From: Thermoflexus hugenholtzii JAD2 | Lineage (GTDB): Bacteria; Chloroflexota; Dehalococcoidia; UBA2979 | Length of the DNA: 64,000 nt | Direction of reading: 5' to 3' | Assembly (NCBI GenBank): GCA_945903275.1 | Contig: CAMDNW010000002.1 | Span: 1 to 64,000, forward strand | Shown here: piece after piece, positions 52,444-60,168 of the stretch | Layout: every line of letters begins with the position of its first letter | Numbering within the stretch: the stretch's first letter is position 1 | Program-made: the position numbers and the translations under genes | Notes under the pieces: model-generated | What the model was told of the DNA's origin: nothing | Database searches by the model: none | What the model saw: the letters and a program-made list of their open reading frames with translations, nothing else

Positions 52444-53226
52444 TTAGCGGGGGACGTTCATCTGCTCGAGGAACTTCACGAGGATCATGCCGCTGCGCTT
52501 CCACTCGGCGGCGCGTGCCGTGCCGATGTAGCGGATGTGCCACGGCTCGTAGATGTAGCCGGTGACGGCCTCGCCGTTGCGCGGGTAGGAGATAGCGAAG
52601 CCGAACTCGTGGGCGTGCGCGTCGACCCACTTGCCTTCGGGGAGGTCCCCGAATGGGGTCAGCAGTTCCCAGTTGATGTTGCGGCTGCTGATGTCGGCGG
52701 TGGTGCCGAGTTGGTGTTCGCTGTGGCCGGCGGGTGCACTCTCGCGCTTCGCCTGCGCTTCGCCGAAGCGGTCGACCCAGAACTGGAAGGTGCCCACCTG
52801 CTCGCCGTAGGAACGGAAGGTCGAGCGCACGCGCAGTTCGGTACCACTCTTGTCCGCCGCATCAAGCAGGCGGACAAGGGCAGCGGCGGCCTCGGCACGC
52901 ATCGTTTGGCCCGCGAAGCCAGGAACGGCCCAGCGATCCTCGATACGCACGAGGTCGGAGGGAACGTAGTCGCGCGCGAGGCCGCCGCGGTCCTTGTCGA
53001 TGACACGGAGCAGCGTCACTTCACCCTGCGGCGTGACGGTCAGGGCCGCGGTCACGGTTGCGGTGGTGGCGGGACGAGGAGTCGAGCTCAGCGTGGCGAC
53101 GGGGGCAGGCGTGGGCGTGGAGACCACGATAGCGGGCTCATCGCCGCAGGCGAGCAGGCCAGCGCCGATCACACCGCTCCCGAGGAGGCCCAGCAGTTCG
53201 CGGCGACCGATGCGGCGAGATTCCAT
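52444..53226 (-). CDS. VanY-like D-Ala-D-Ala carboxypeptidase, Tat lipoprotein
   Basis: 260 aa from ATG 53226. The N-terminus MESRRIGRRELLGLLGSG combines a twin-arginine motif and the lipobox LLAC, suggesting Tat export with lipid anchoring. A Thr/Pro linker (about 30-60) leads to the M15B domain: RSTFRSYGEQ, the Zn-binding SEHQLGTTADI (His and Asp) and the EPWHIRYIG catalytic/metal motif. It trims D-Ala from muropeptides. Upstream frame to 53295 is rejected because it lacks a signal peptide. Confidence 0.9.
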   Translation of the reverse strand: MESRRIGRRELLGLLGSGVIGAGLLACGDEPAIVVSTPTPAPVATLSSTPRPATTATVTAALTVTPQGEVTLLRVIDKDRGGLARDYVPSDLVRIEDRWAVPGFAGQTMRAEAAAALVRLLDAADKSGTELRVRSTFRSYGEQVGTFQFWVDRFGEAQAKRESAPAGHSEHQLGTTADISSRNINWELLTPFGDLPEGKWVDAHAHEFGFAISYPRNGEAVTGYIYEPWHIRYIGTARAAEWKRSGMILVKFLEQMNVPR

Positions 53227-53309
53227 ACAGCTATCCTCGCACGCGTGCGCGCCAGAAACGACTGAGGCGGGCCATGTGCCCGCCTCAGTGATCACGCTCT
53301 GGCCGATGG

Positions 53310-53861
53310 CTATTGGACGGTGAAAGCGGCATGCATGCCCGACTGGTAGTGGGCCGGGATGTTGCAGATCAGCGCGTACTTGCCGGCCTGAAGGGTCACC
53401 TTCACGTCCTCGATGGCCTTGCCTGCGAGATTCTTGGTGCGCGCGGCGAGTTGCACTTTGGACTCATCGGCCTTGCCCGCAGCGACCGGAATCGAGCCGG
53501 AGGCGAGGTCGGTCTTCACGATAGCCAGTTCGTGGATGATCGCACCCTTATTATCGGCACGGAACACCAACAAGCCAGCGGGCGCGGAGGCAGCAGAGAC
53601 GTTCAGTTTCAGCGTGTCGAGGAGGTCGACGACGATCGCGCCGGCTGGCAACGGTGGAGGCGATGCGGGGGTCGCGGCGGTGCCGCCTGATACCGTACCA
53701 GGGCCGGGGCCGGGGCCGGGGCCGGGGCCAAACGATGTGGCAGGCTTTGCGCCTACCACTGGGAGCGGCGGCAACTCATACGTCCCCGCGGCGGAGATAC
53801 CGAGCGGTACCAGCACGGCGACTACCACAGAAACTAGTACCGCAGTCAGCAGTTCCTTCAT
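53310..53861 (-). CDS. Membrane-anchored cupredoxin-domain protein with a Gly-Pro repeat
   Basis: 183 aa. An N-terminal membrane anchor (about 5-27) is followed by a Gly/Pro linker with (GP)5G encoded by a GGGGCC repeat (53701-53729), then a cupredoxin fold (about 75-183). Copper ligands fit a type I site: His in AIIHELAI, and Cys, His and Met in CNIPAHYQSGM. It is probably an extracytoplasmic electron carrier or copper-binding protein. Its partner is unknown; VanY follows at a distance of 84 bp. Confidence 0.88.
   Translation of the reverse strand: MKELLTAVLVSVVVAVLVPLGISAAGTYELPPLPVVGAKPATSFGPGPGPGPGPGTVSGGTAATPASPPPLPAGAIVVDLLDTLKLNVSAASAPAGLLVFRADNKGAIIHELAIVKTDLASGSIPVAAGKADESKVQLAARTKNLAGKAIEDVKVTLQAGKYALICNIPAHYQSGMHAAFTVQ
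53701..53729. repeat. GGGGCC hexanucleotide repeat in the cupredoxin gene
   Basis: GGGCC followed by four perfect GGGGCC units on the plus (template) strand. It encodes the Gly-Pro linker. The five G-tracts could form a G-quadruplex on the non-coding strand. Confidence 0.95.
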
Positions 53862-53970
53862 CGTTTCTCACTCCCACAGCAGGCCGGTCTTGCGAGGTTA
53901 CCTTGCCGTGACCCCGCCTTACGGCCAAGCCTGTACCTGTGCCGCCGATAGACCTGGGTCGCGTATGACA

Positions 53971-54004
53971 TGCAATAGGCCTGGAATATTCCGGGCCTAT
54001 TGCA
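53971..54004. terminator. Hairpin terminator downstream of the second molybdoenzyme gene
   Basis: TGCAATAGGCC and GGCCTATTGCA flank a second inner GGAA/TTCC pair: an 11-bp stem with one internal mismatch and a short loop. It lies 28 bp past the stop at 54032. Confidence 0.75.
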
Positions 54005-54031
54005 TTCCGCTATACCGAAAGGCGAGGTGCG

Positions 54032-56341
54032 CTAGGCACCACCTGCCTCACCGTTCTGATCCATCAGCGCCTCAAGCAGCACCCGAGGGCTAGCCGGCAT
54101 CTGCCGCACGCGCACACCGGTCGCATCGGCGATGGCATTTGCTACCGCGCCCATCGGCCCGACGATTGGGGTCTCGCCGATGCCACGGACACCGAGCGGG
54201 TGGCCGGGGTTCACAATTTCGACGAGATCGATATCGAGCATCGGCAGGTCGAGTGCGGTCGGCATGCGGTAGTCGAGCAGGCTGTTGTTCCGCAGCACGC
54301 CGTCCTTGTCGTAGAAGTATTCCTCGGTCAGCGCCATGCCGATACCCTGCGCCACGCCGCCTTGAATCTGGCCTTCGACATAGCCGGGGTGCATGGCCGT
54401 ACCGACGTCCTGCACGCAGGTGTAGCGCAGGATCGTAACTTTGCCGGTGTCTGTGTCGACCTCGACATCTACGAGATGGCCGGCGTATGTCGGCCCGCCG
54501 GTCGCGCCGCTGGTATCAATGTGGCCGCTGATCATGCCGCCGGTGCCGAGCGTCTGTGACGCCAGTTGCTTGAAGGTCATGGTGTGCGGCTTGCCGTCTG
54601 TACCAGCGGGACCGGTCAGCACTCCGCGTTCGTACGCGACTGCCTCGGGGTCAACTTCCCAGATGCGCGCGGCACGCTCCACCATACGATCACGGATTTG
54701 CTCGGCGACCCGGTAGACGCTGGCGGAGGTGCCGGGGCCGGTACCGCTACCGCCGGTGTTGCCGGTGAAGCCGATGGAGTCGGTGTCGACCGTACGCACG
54801 CGGATGTCCTCGTAGGGGATACCTAGCACCTCGGCCATAGTCATGGCCTCGGTGGTGCGGAGGCCGCCGATATCGATCGCGCCACCGTTGACGAGCACCA
54901 TGCCGTCAGAGTTCACCGCAGCGTTGATCGAGTGCTGACCCGCATTCGCGTTCCAGAAGCCGATGGCGACACCGCGGCCTCGATTCTTACCGCTCAATTC
55001 GGAGCGGTAGTGGGGGCTGTTCTTGAGCCGCTGCATCACCTCGATGTTGCCGTTCGGGCCGAGGACGACGCCGTTGGGACGGCGGTCGCCTTCCTTCGCG
55101 GCATTCTTAAGGCGCAGATCCATCGGGTCAACTTCGAGACGCTGCGCAATCTCGTCGATCAGGGACTCGACGACGTAGGTCGGGGCGGGGACGCCGGGGG
55201 CGCGGTAGGCGGCGTTGCGGGGGCGGTTCACGACTACGTCATAGCCATCGATTGTTATGTTCGGAATCATGTAGGGGCTGAAGATGCTGTTCACGCCGCC
55301 GCCGACGGAAGAGCCGGGGAACGCGCCAGCCTCATAGGCCATCCAGAGTTCGGCGGCGACGATGGTGCCGTCGCGCTTCGCGCCCATCTTGGCGCGGATG
55401 TAGGTACCGGAGGTCGGACCGGTGGCCTGGATGACTTCCTCGCGGGTCATCGAGAGCCGCACCGGCTTGCCTCCAGTCTTCTTTGAGAGCATCGCGGCGA
55501 GCGGCTCGCAGTAGATGCGGTTCTTGCCGCCGAAGCCGCCACCGATCTCCAGCGGCACGACGCGGATACGAGACGGCGGCATCTGGAGGATCGTCGCTAG
55601 CGGGTCGCGCACGATCGCAAACGAGCCCTGCGAACTTGAGTAGATCGTGAGCGTGTCGTCTTTGTTCCAGATCGCGGTGGCGGTGTGCGGCTCGATATAG
55701 CCCTGATGGTACGTGCCGGTATGGAATTCGTCTTCGACGATTATGTCGGCTTCGGCGAACGCGGTGGCAGAATCTCCGGCGCGGAGCTGGAGGTGGCTCG
55801 CGATATTGGTCTGCTTGTCGCCTGCGGAGGGGACGCCGAGCGGCTCAGCGGTGCGCAGTTCTGGGAGCAGGATGGGGGCGTCCGCCTCCATGGCGCGCTG
55901 GGCGGTCATCACGGGTTCCAGAACTTCGTACTCGACCTCGATGAGGGCGAGGGCGTCCTCGGCGATGTGGGGGCTGGTAGCGGCCACTGCCGCGACGGGG
56001 TGGCCGTAGAAGAGCGTCTTTTCAACGGCGATGAAGTTACCGACGACGTAGCGGCGCGGGAAGTTGCCACCGCGACCGGCACCGGCAGGCTCGGCGCTGG
56101 TGGCGTCCGGAAAGTCATGGTAGGTCACGACCGCCTCGACGCCGGGGAGGGCGAGGGCCTTCGATGTGTCGATACGCTTGATGACGGCGTGCGCGTGAGG
56201 GCTGGTCTTGAGGCGGGCGTAGAGCATCTGCGGAAAGTGCATGTCCGCGCCGTACTGGGCGCGGCCGGTCACCTTATCAATGCCGTCTACGCGGATCGGG
56301 CGTGTGCCGATGATGCGGTAGGGCTTCTCAGTGGTGGTCAT
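54032..56341 (-). CDS. Xanthine dehydrogenase-family molybdopterin-binding subunit (paralogue 2)
   Basis: 769 aa from ATG 56341 (GAGGAGG site). Closely similar to the protein at 28543-30861 along its whole length (GIDKVTGRAQYGADMHFP, AYRAPGVPAPTYVVES, GGGFGGKNRIYCEP). The active-site Glu is in RGIGETPIVGP. It again lacks adjacent FeS and FAD subunit genes. The lack of an AYxCSFR loop argues against form I CO dehydrogenase. It is divergently transcribed from a quinone oxidoreductase gene around a 32-bp palindrome, so a shared regulator is likely. The substrate is unknown. Confidence 0.9.
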   Translation of the reverse strand: MTTTEKPYRIIGTRPIRVDGIDKVTGRAQYGADMHFPQMLYARLKTSPHAHAVIKRIDTSKALALPGVEAVVTYHDFPDATSAEPAGAGRGGNFPRRYVVGNFIAVEKTLFYGHPVAAVAATSPHIAEDALALIEVEYEVLEPVMTAQRAMEADAPILLPELRTAEPLGVPSAGDKQTNIASHLQLRAGDSATAFAEADIIVEDEFHTGTYHQGYIEPHTATAIWNKDDTLTIYSSSQGSFAIVRDPLATILQMPPSRIRVVPLEIGGGFGGKNRIYCEPLAAMLSKKTGGKPVRLSMTREEVIQATGPTSGTYIRAKMGAKRDGTIVAAELWMAYEAGAFPGSSVGGGVNSIFSPYMIPNITIDGYDVVVNRPRNAAYRAPGVPAPTYVVESLIDEIAQRLEVDPMDLRLKNAAKEGDRRPNGVVLGPNGNIEVMQRLKNSPHYRSELSGKNRGRGVAIGFWNANAGQHSINAAVNSDGMVLVNGGAIDIGGLRTTEAMTMAEVLGIPYEDIRVRTVDTDSIGFTGNTGGSGTGPGTSASVYRVAEQIRDRMVERAARIWEVDPEAVAYERGVLTGPAGTDGKPHTMTFKQLASQTLGTGGMISGHIDTSGATGGPTYAGHLVDVEVDTDTGKVTILRYTCVQDVGTAMHPGYVEGQIQGGVAQGIGMALTEEYFYDKDGVLRNNSLLDYRMPTALDLPMLDIDLVEIVNPGHPLGVRGIGETPIVGPMGAVANAIADATGVRVRQMPASPRVLLEALMDQNGEAGGA

Positions 56342-56371
56342 GTGCGAAACCTCCTCGGGGCTGGCGAGGGG

Positions 56372-56401
56372 AGTATAGGTTGCGCGGGTGGAGGGGACTA
56401 A
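56372..56401 (-). promoter_or_regulatory. Candidate promoter for molybdoenzyme paralogue 2
   Basis: On the minus strand TTAGTC (56396-56401) and TATACT (56372-56377) are separated by 18 bases, leaving a leader of about 25 bases to ATG 56341. Confidence 0.45.
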
Positions 56402-56440
56402 GCCTGTGGTCAGGCAGCAACTTTCAGATGTCACGCGCCT

Positions 56441-56472
56441 GAGCAGATTGTTTCAGGTGAAACAATCTGCTC
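56441..56472. promoter_or_regulatory. 32-bp palindrome, candidate operator in a divergent promoter region
   Basis: GAGCAGATTGTTTCA and its exact complement flank a GG centre. It is almost equidistant from the two divergent start codons (56341 and 56566) and lies upstream of both candidate -10 boxes, so it is more likely a protein-binding site than a terminator. The centre TGTTTCAGGTGAAACA differs at one position from the chromosomal parS consensus TGTTTCACGTGAAACA. Confidence 0.6.
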
Positions 56473-56523
56473 GCGGTACTGACATATCTTCATCAAAGCC
56501 TCCTCGATGCGTTGAGCGGCAGC

Positions 56524-56529
56524 TATAGT
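56524..56529 (+). promoter_or_regulatory. Candidate -10 box for the quinone oxidoreductase gene
   Basis: TATAGT lies 36 bases upstream of ATG 56566. There is no recognisable -35 box 16-18 bases upstream, which would fit an activator-dependent promoter. Confidence 0.35.
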
Positions 56530-56565
56530 GGTCGCCGGAACCTCACGCTGAGAGAGGCACTCCCT

Positions 56566-57534
56566 ATGAAGGCCATCCAGATCACCGAGTTCGGCGACGC
56601 CGACCAGCTGAAGTACGTGGACCTGCCTGACTCCGTCGCCGGCCCCGGTGGCGTGCTGGTGCAGGTGAAGGCCGCCGGCGTGAACTTCGCCGACATCTAC
56701 AGCCGTCGGGGCCAGTACCCTGGCCCCGATCTGCCGCGCATCCTGGGTCAGGAGGGCGCGGGCATCGTGGCCGCGCTGGGCGAGGGCGTCACGGACTTCG
56801 CTGTAGGAGACGCCGTGGCCTGGAGCGGCGTCCCTCAGGCGTACGCAGAGCTGGCCGTGGTGCCCGCGGTCCGGCTGATCAAGATGCCGGCAGGTGTGGA
56901 CCCGCAGGTTGGCGCGGCAGCGCTGCTGCAGGGCATGACCGCACACTATCTCTGCCACGCCACCTACCCTGTGAAGCCGGGTGACCGCGTACTGGCCCAC
57001 GCCGGCGCCGGCGGCGTGGGCCTGCTGCTGATCCAGATGGTGAAGCGCCTGGGAGGCTACGTGTACACCACCGTCTCCACCCCCGCAAAGGCCGCCTTGG
57101 CGAAGGAGGCGGGCGCGGACGAGGTGATCCTCTACAGCGACGTGGACTTTGCCGACGAGATCAAGCGCGCCACCAACGGGCATGGCGTGGACGTGGTCTA
57201 CGATGCCGTGGGCGCCACGACGTTCGACCAGAGCATCGCCAGCCTGAAGCACCGCGGCATGATGGTGCTCTACGGACAGGCCAGCGGCCCCGTGCCGCCC
57301 GTGCCGCTGTCCGTGCTCAACGCTGGCTCGTACTTCCTCACACGCCCCACGCTGGGGGACTACGTCTTCACGCGCGAGGAACTGGAGCAGCGCTCCGGCG
57401 ACGTCCTGCGCTGGATCGCCTCGGGCGAACTGAAGCTCCGTGTGGAGCACGTCTTCCCGCTGGCGCACGCTGCGGAGGCGCACCGCGCGCTGGAGGGCCG
57501 TGCCACCACCGGCAAGGTGGTGCTGATCCCGTAG
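56566..57534 (+). CDS. qor: NADPH:quinone oxidoreductase (zinc-less MDR family)
   Basis: 322 aa from ATG 56566 (GAGAGG site). The N-terminus MKAIQITEFGDADQLKYVDLP and VNFADIYSRRGQYP, plus the cofactor motif AGAGGVGLLLIQMVK and YLCHATYPVKPGD, identify the zeta-crystallin-like zinc-less medium-chain dehydrogenases. They reduce quinones with NADPH by one or two electrons. It diverges from molybdoenzyme paralogue 2. The DNA uses more C-ending codons than neighbouring genes. A perfect 14-bp-stem hairpin follows. Confidence 0.92.
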   Translation: MKAIQITEFGDADQLKYVDLPDSVAGPGGVLVQVKAAGVNFADIYSRRGQYPGPDLPRILGQEGAGIVAALGEGVTDFAVGDAVAWSGVPQAYAELAVVPAVRLIKMPAGVDPQVGAAALLQGMTAHYLCHATYPVKPGDRVLAHAGAGGVGLLLIQMVKRLGGYVYTTVSTPAKAALAKEAGADEVILYSDVDFADEIKRATNGHGVDVVYDAVGATTFDQSIASLKHRGMMVLYGQASGPVPPVPLSVLNAGSYFLTRPTLGDYVFTREELEQRSGDVLRWIASGELKLRVEHVFPLAHAAEAHRALEGRATTGKVVLIP

Positions 57535-57544
57535 GCCTCACCCC

Positions 57545-57579
57545 GCTTCCCCCTCTCCCTTTCGTGGAGAGGGGGAAGC
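57545..57579 (+). terminator. Hairpin terminator after qor
   Basis: GCTTCCCCCTCTCC and its complement form a perfect 14-bp stem with a 7-base loop, 11 bp past the stop codon. Confidence 0.75.
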
Positions 57580-57616
57580 GGGACCAGATCGGCGAGTCGC
57601 GGCGAACGGAGTCTTC

Positions 57617-57826
57617 ATGCAGGCAACGATCCAAGCTGTGCAGCCATACGACCTGCACGGCGTGCGGTACTACGCGCTGCGCTACCTCGTCGATGGTGAC
57701 CAACAGTTGCGGGAGGCGCGGGTGTCGCACGACATGGTCTACCCCGATCCACAGCCGGGTGACCGGGTGGATGTACGGGCGATCCTTGGGATCGTCGACC
57801 GGGTGATCAAAGTCGAGGTGACCTAG
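57617..57826 (+). CDS. Small conserved-looking hypothetical protein
   Basis: 69 aa, mixed composition with predicted beta strands (ALRYLVDGDQQ, DRVDVRAILGIVDRVIKVEV). It starts at an ATG without a strong ribosome binding site (GGAG is 9 bases upstream). It converges with the NHL-repeat gene, overlapping stops by four bases. I do not recognise a family. Confidence 0.5.
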   Translation: MQATIQAVQPYDLHGVRYYALRYLVDGDQQLREARVSHDMVYPDPQPGDRVDVRAILGIVDRVIKVEVT

Positions 57827-58800
57827 CGCACGCGGGCGAACTTCTGGAGGGTCGCGTGGCCCACAGGAGACCAGCCGTTCGCGGCAGCGGTCGCTGCGAC
57901 CTCGGCGACATACAGGTCGCCTCGGGAGTCGATGGCAAGGCCATGCGGCGCGGCGAATGAACCGAGGGTCATCGGGTCAGGGCCGCCGAGGCGGGTGAGC
58001 ACCTGACCCTGCGAGTCGAAGATGCTGATGCGAGCGTGCTCCGGCGCCTCGACGGTGCGACCTGCGGCGGTGATGGAGCCAGCGGGCCAAGGGAGTTCAG
58101 AGACGTAGGCCCAGCCCTGCGGGTCGAAGACGATCTGCGTGGGACGCTGCACGTCAATCCACTGGTCAAGAAAGTGGCCATCGAGGTCAAAAATCTGCAC
58201 GCGGTCGTTCTCGCGGTCGCAGACGAAGACGCGGCCATCGGGTGTCACAGCGATGCCGTGGACGAGGTTGAACTCGCCGGGTCCGGTGCCGGGCATACCC
58301 CACGACTGCTTTAACTTGCCGTCGGCGGAGAAGCGGTGGACGCAGCAATTGCTGTAGCCATCGGAGACGTACAAGTCGCCACTCGGGGCGACTGCGAGGT
58401 TGGTCGGGCAGTTGAAGGGGCCGCCGGGGTGCTTCACCGTCCGATAGGCAGCGTGGTCGGCGCCGGTATCTGACGGCGTGTTTGGCGTGCCGAGGGTCAG
58501 CAGCAGGCGACCCTCGGGCGTGAACTGACGGACGGTGTGGTGATCGCGGTCGGTGCAGTAGAGCGAGCCATCCGGCGCGGCGGTGATACCGTGCGCCTGC
58601 GGCGTGAACTCGCCATCGCCCCACGAGCGGACGAGGTCACCGCCGGCCCCGTAGACGATGAGCGGGTGCTCGCCTCGATGGAACACGAAGACCTGACCGG
58701 CAGCATCGACGGCCACCGCTGCGGTGTCCGGATGTGCCCAGCCTGCCGGTAGTTGCTCCCAACCCTCGACGACCTGAAACCGTGGCTCGCTGCTGACCAT
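57823..58800 (-). CDS. NHL-repeat beta-propeller (peptidylglycine lyase-like) protein
   Basis: 325 aa from ATG 58800. Six NHL repeats with the pattern APDGSLYCTDRDHHTVRQF, VAPSGDLYVSDGYSNCCVHRF, VTPDGRVFVCDRENDRVQIF and so on. The order and motifs resemble peptidyl-alpha-hydroxyglycine amidating-lyase-like proteins, although bacterial activity is unproved. No signal peptide is evident. The ribosome binding site is a run of nine G (C9 on the plus strand at 58806-58814) five bases before the ATG. A longer frame to 58911 exists. Confidence 0.85.
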   Translation of the reverse strand: MVSSEPRFQVVEGWEQLPAGWAHPDTAAVAVDAAGQVFVFHRGEHPLIVYGAGGDLVRSWGDGEFTPQAHGITAAPDGSLYCTDRDHHTVRQFTPEGRLLLTLGTPNTPSDTGADHAAYRTVKHPGGPFNCPTNLAVAPSGDLYVSDGYSNCCVHRFSADGKLKQSWGMPGTGPGEFNLVHGIAVTPDGRVFVCDRENDRVQIFDLDGHFLDQWIDVQRPTQIVFDPQGWAYVSELPWPAGSITAAGRTVEAPEHARISIFDSQGQVLTRLGGPDPMTLGSFAAPHGLAIDSRGDLYVAEVAATAAANGWSPVGHATLQKFARVR

Positions 58801-58805
58801 CACTA

Positions 58806-58814
58806 CCCCCCCCC
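58806..58814. repeat. Homopolymer C9 tract in the ribosome binding region
   Basis: Nine consecutive C on the plus strand are nine G on the coding strand, immediately before the ATG at 58800. Tracts of this length can gain or lose bases during replication. Confidence 0.95.
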
Positions 58815-58992
58815 TTGAATCGCGCACGATTCTTAGCCGATCTGAGGGCTCCGACACAAACCGGGTAGCTGGAAGAGCGGCTATCCGCGCTTGTAGTACG
58901 AGAGGCTGCACTTGATTACACTATGTTACCCGGCGCGGATCGCACCGGAATAGACGGTCAGACCGGCCGGCCAGAAGCAAAGGGCACTCCCC

Positions 58993-60045
58993 ATGCCATC
59001 GACATCCGATGTGAACGTAGTGAGCACCTCTCAATTGATTTCCCCTGCTGACCTTGACCGCGAGATGCCGATCACACCAGCGGTGGCGGCCACGGTGCTG
59101 GAGAGCCGTAAGGCGATCCGAGACATCCTGGCTGGCACCGACCCGCGCCTGCTGATGGTGGTCGGGCCTTGCTCCATCCATGACGAGGCCGCGGCCATCG
59201 AATATGCCGACCGGCTGAGCCGGGTACAGAAGCAGGTCGCCGACAAGTTGGTGATCGTGATGCGGGTCTACTTCGAGAAGCCACGCACGACGGTCGGCTG
59301 GAAAGGCATGCTGAACGACCCCCGCATGGATGGCACCTTCGACATTGCCGAAGGCCTGCGCACCGCGCGGCGGCTGCTGCTGCACGTGAACGAGATGGGT
59401 CTACCGGGCGGCACCGAATTCCTTGACCCGATCGTCCCGCAGTACCTCGCGGGCCTGATCTCATGGGCCGCCATTGGCGCGCGTACGACTGAGAGCCAGA
59501 CGCACCGTGAGATGGCGAGCGGGCTGAGTATGCCGGTCGGGTTCAAGAACGGCACTTCAGGTGACGAAGACATCGCAGTGGCCGCGATCATCTCTTCGCG
59601 CTCGCAGCACTCGTTCCTCGGCATCGACAGCGGCGGACAGATTTGCGTGGTGCACACCGCGGGCAACCCGGACGGCCATCTCGTGCTGCGCGGCGGGGCT
59701 GATGGGCCGAACTACGACGCCAAGAGCGTCGCCGAGGCGCAGGCACGGCTCGCGAAGGCGAAGTTGCCGGAACACCTCGTCATCGACTGCAGTCACGCCA
59801 ACTCCAACAAGAACCACGAGTTGCAGCCGGTCGCGTTCCGCGACGCGGTCGCGCAACGCGAGGCTGGGAACAAGGCGATCGTCGGCATCATGCTGGAGAG
59901 CCACCTGTTCCCCGGCAACCAGTCGATCGGCAACGACCCGGCGGCGCTGAAGTACGGCGTCTCGGTGACAGACGCCTGCATCGGCTGGGATCAGACCGAA
60001 GAACTACTGCTGGAGACCGCCGGGAAGGTCGCTGTCGCCTCGTAA
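58993..60045 (+). CDS. aroF: 3-deoxy-7-phosphoheptulonate (DAHP) synthase, class I
   Basis: 350 aa, typical of E. coli-type (class I alpha) DAHP synthases. Landmarks are VVGPCSIHD, EKPRTTVGWKG, GARTTESQTHR, GFKNGTSGD, VIDCSHANS and the metal His/Glu in ESHLFPGNQ. The enzyme condenses PEP and erythrose-4-phosphate, the first shikimate-pathway step. Which AroF/G/H feedback type applies cannot be judged, so the symbol denotes the family. Monocistronic, with a terminator hairpin at 60063-60100. Confidence 0.93.
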   Translation: MPSTSDVNVVSTSQLISPADLDREMPITPAVAATVLESRKAIRDILAGTDPRLLMVVGPCSIHDEAAAIEYADRLSRVQKQVADKLVIVMRVYFEKPRTTVGWKGMLNDPRMDGTFDIAEGLRTARRLLLHVNEMGLPGGTEFLDPIVPQYLAGLISWAAIGARTTESQTHREMASGLSMPVGFKNGTSGDEDIAVAAIISSRSQHSFLGIDSGGQICVVHTAGNPDGHLVLRGGADGPNYDAKSVAEAQARLAKAKLPEHLVIDCSHANSNKNHELQPVAFRDAVAQREAGNKAIVGIMLESHLFPGNQSIGNDPAALKYGVSVTDACIGWDQTEELLLETAGKVAVAS

Positions 60046-60062
60046 TCGCGTATCGATCACGC

Positions 60063-60100
60063 GAACGCCCCGCCGCTTCGGAAGAGGCAGCGGGGCGTTC
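60063..60100 (+). terminator. Terminator after the DAHP synthase gene
   Basis: GAACGCCCCGC and GCGGGGCGTTC form a perfect 11-bp stem with a 16-base loop, followed by TGTTTCT. It starts 18 bp after the stop codon. Confidence 0.8.
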
Positions 60101-60168
60101 TGTTTCTCCGGCATACGCCATGCATCGTTTAAGATCGTGTGGCAGTACTCGATGGTGAAGGATCCCCG

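Noticed and set aside
56441-56472. Rho-independent terminator.
   Set aside because: No gene ends here; both flanking genes start and diverge from it, and there is no U-run.
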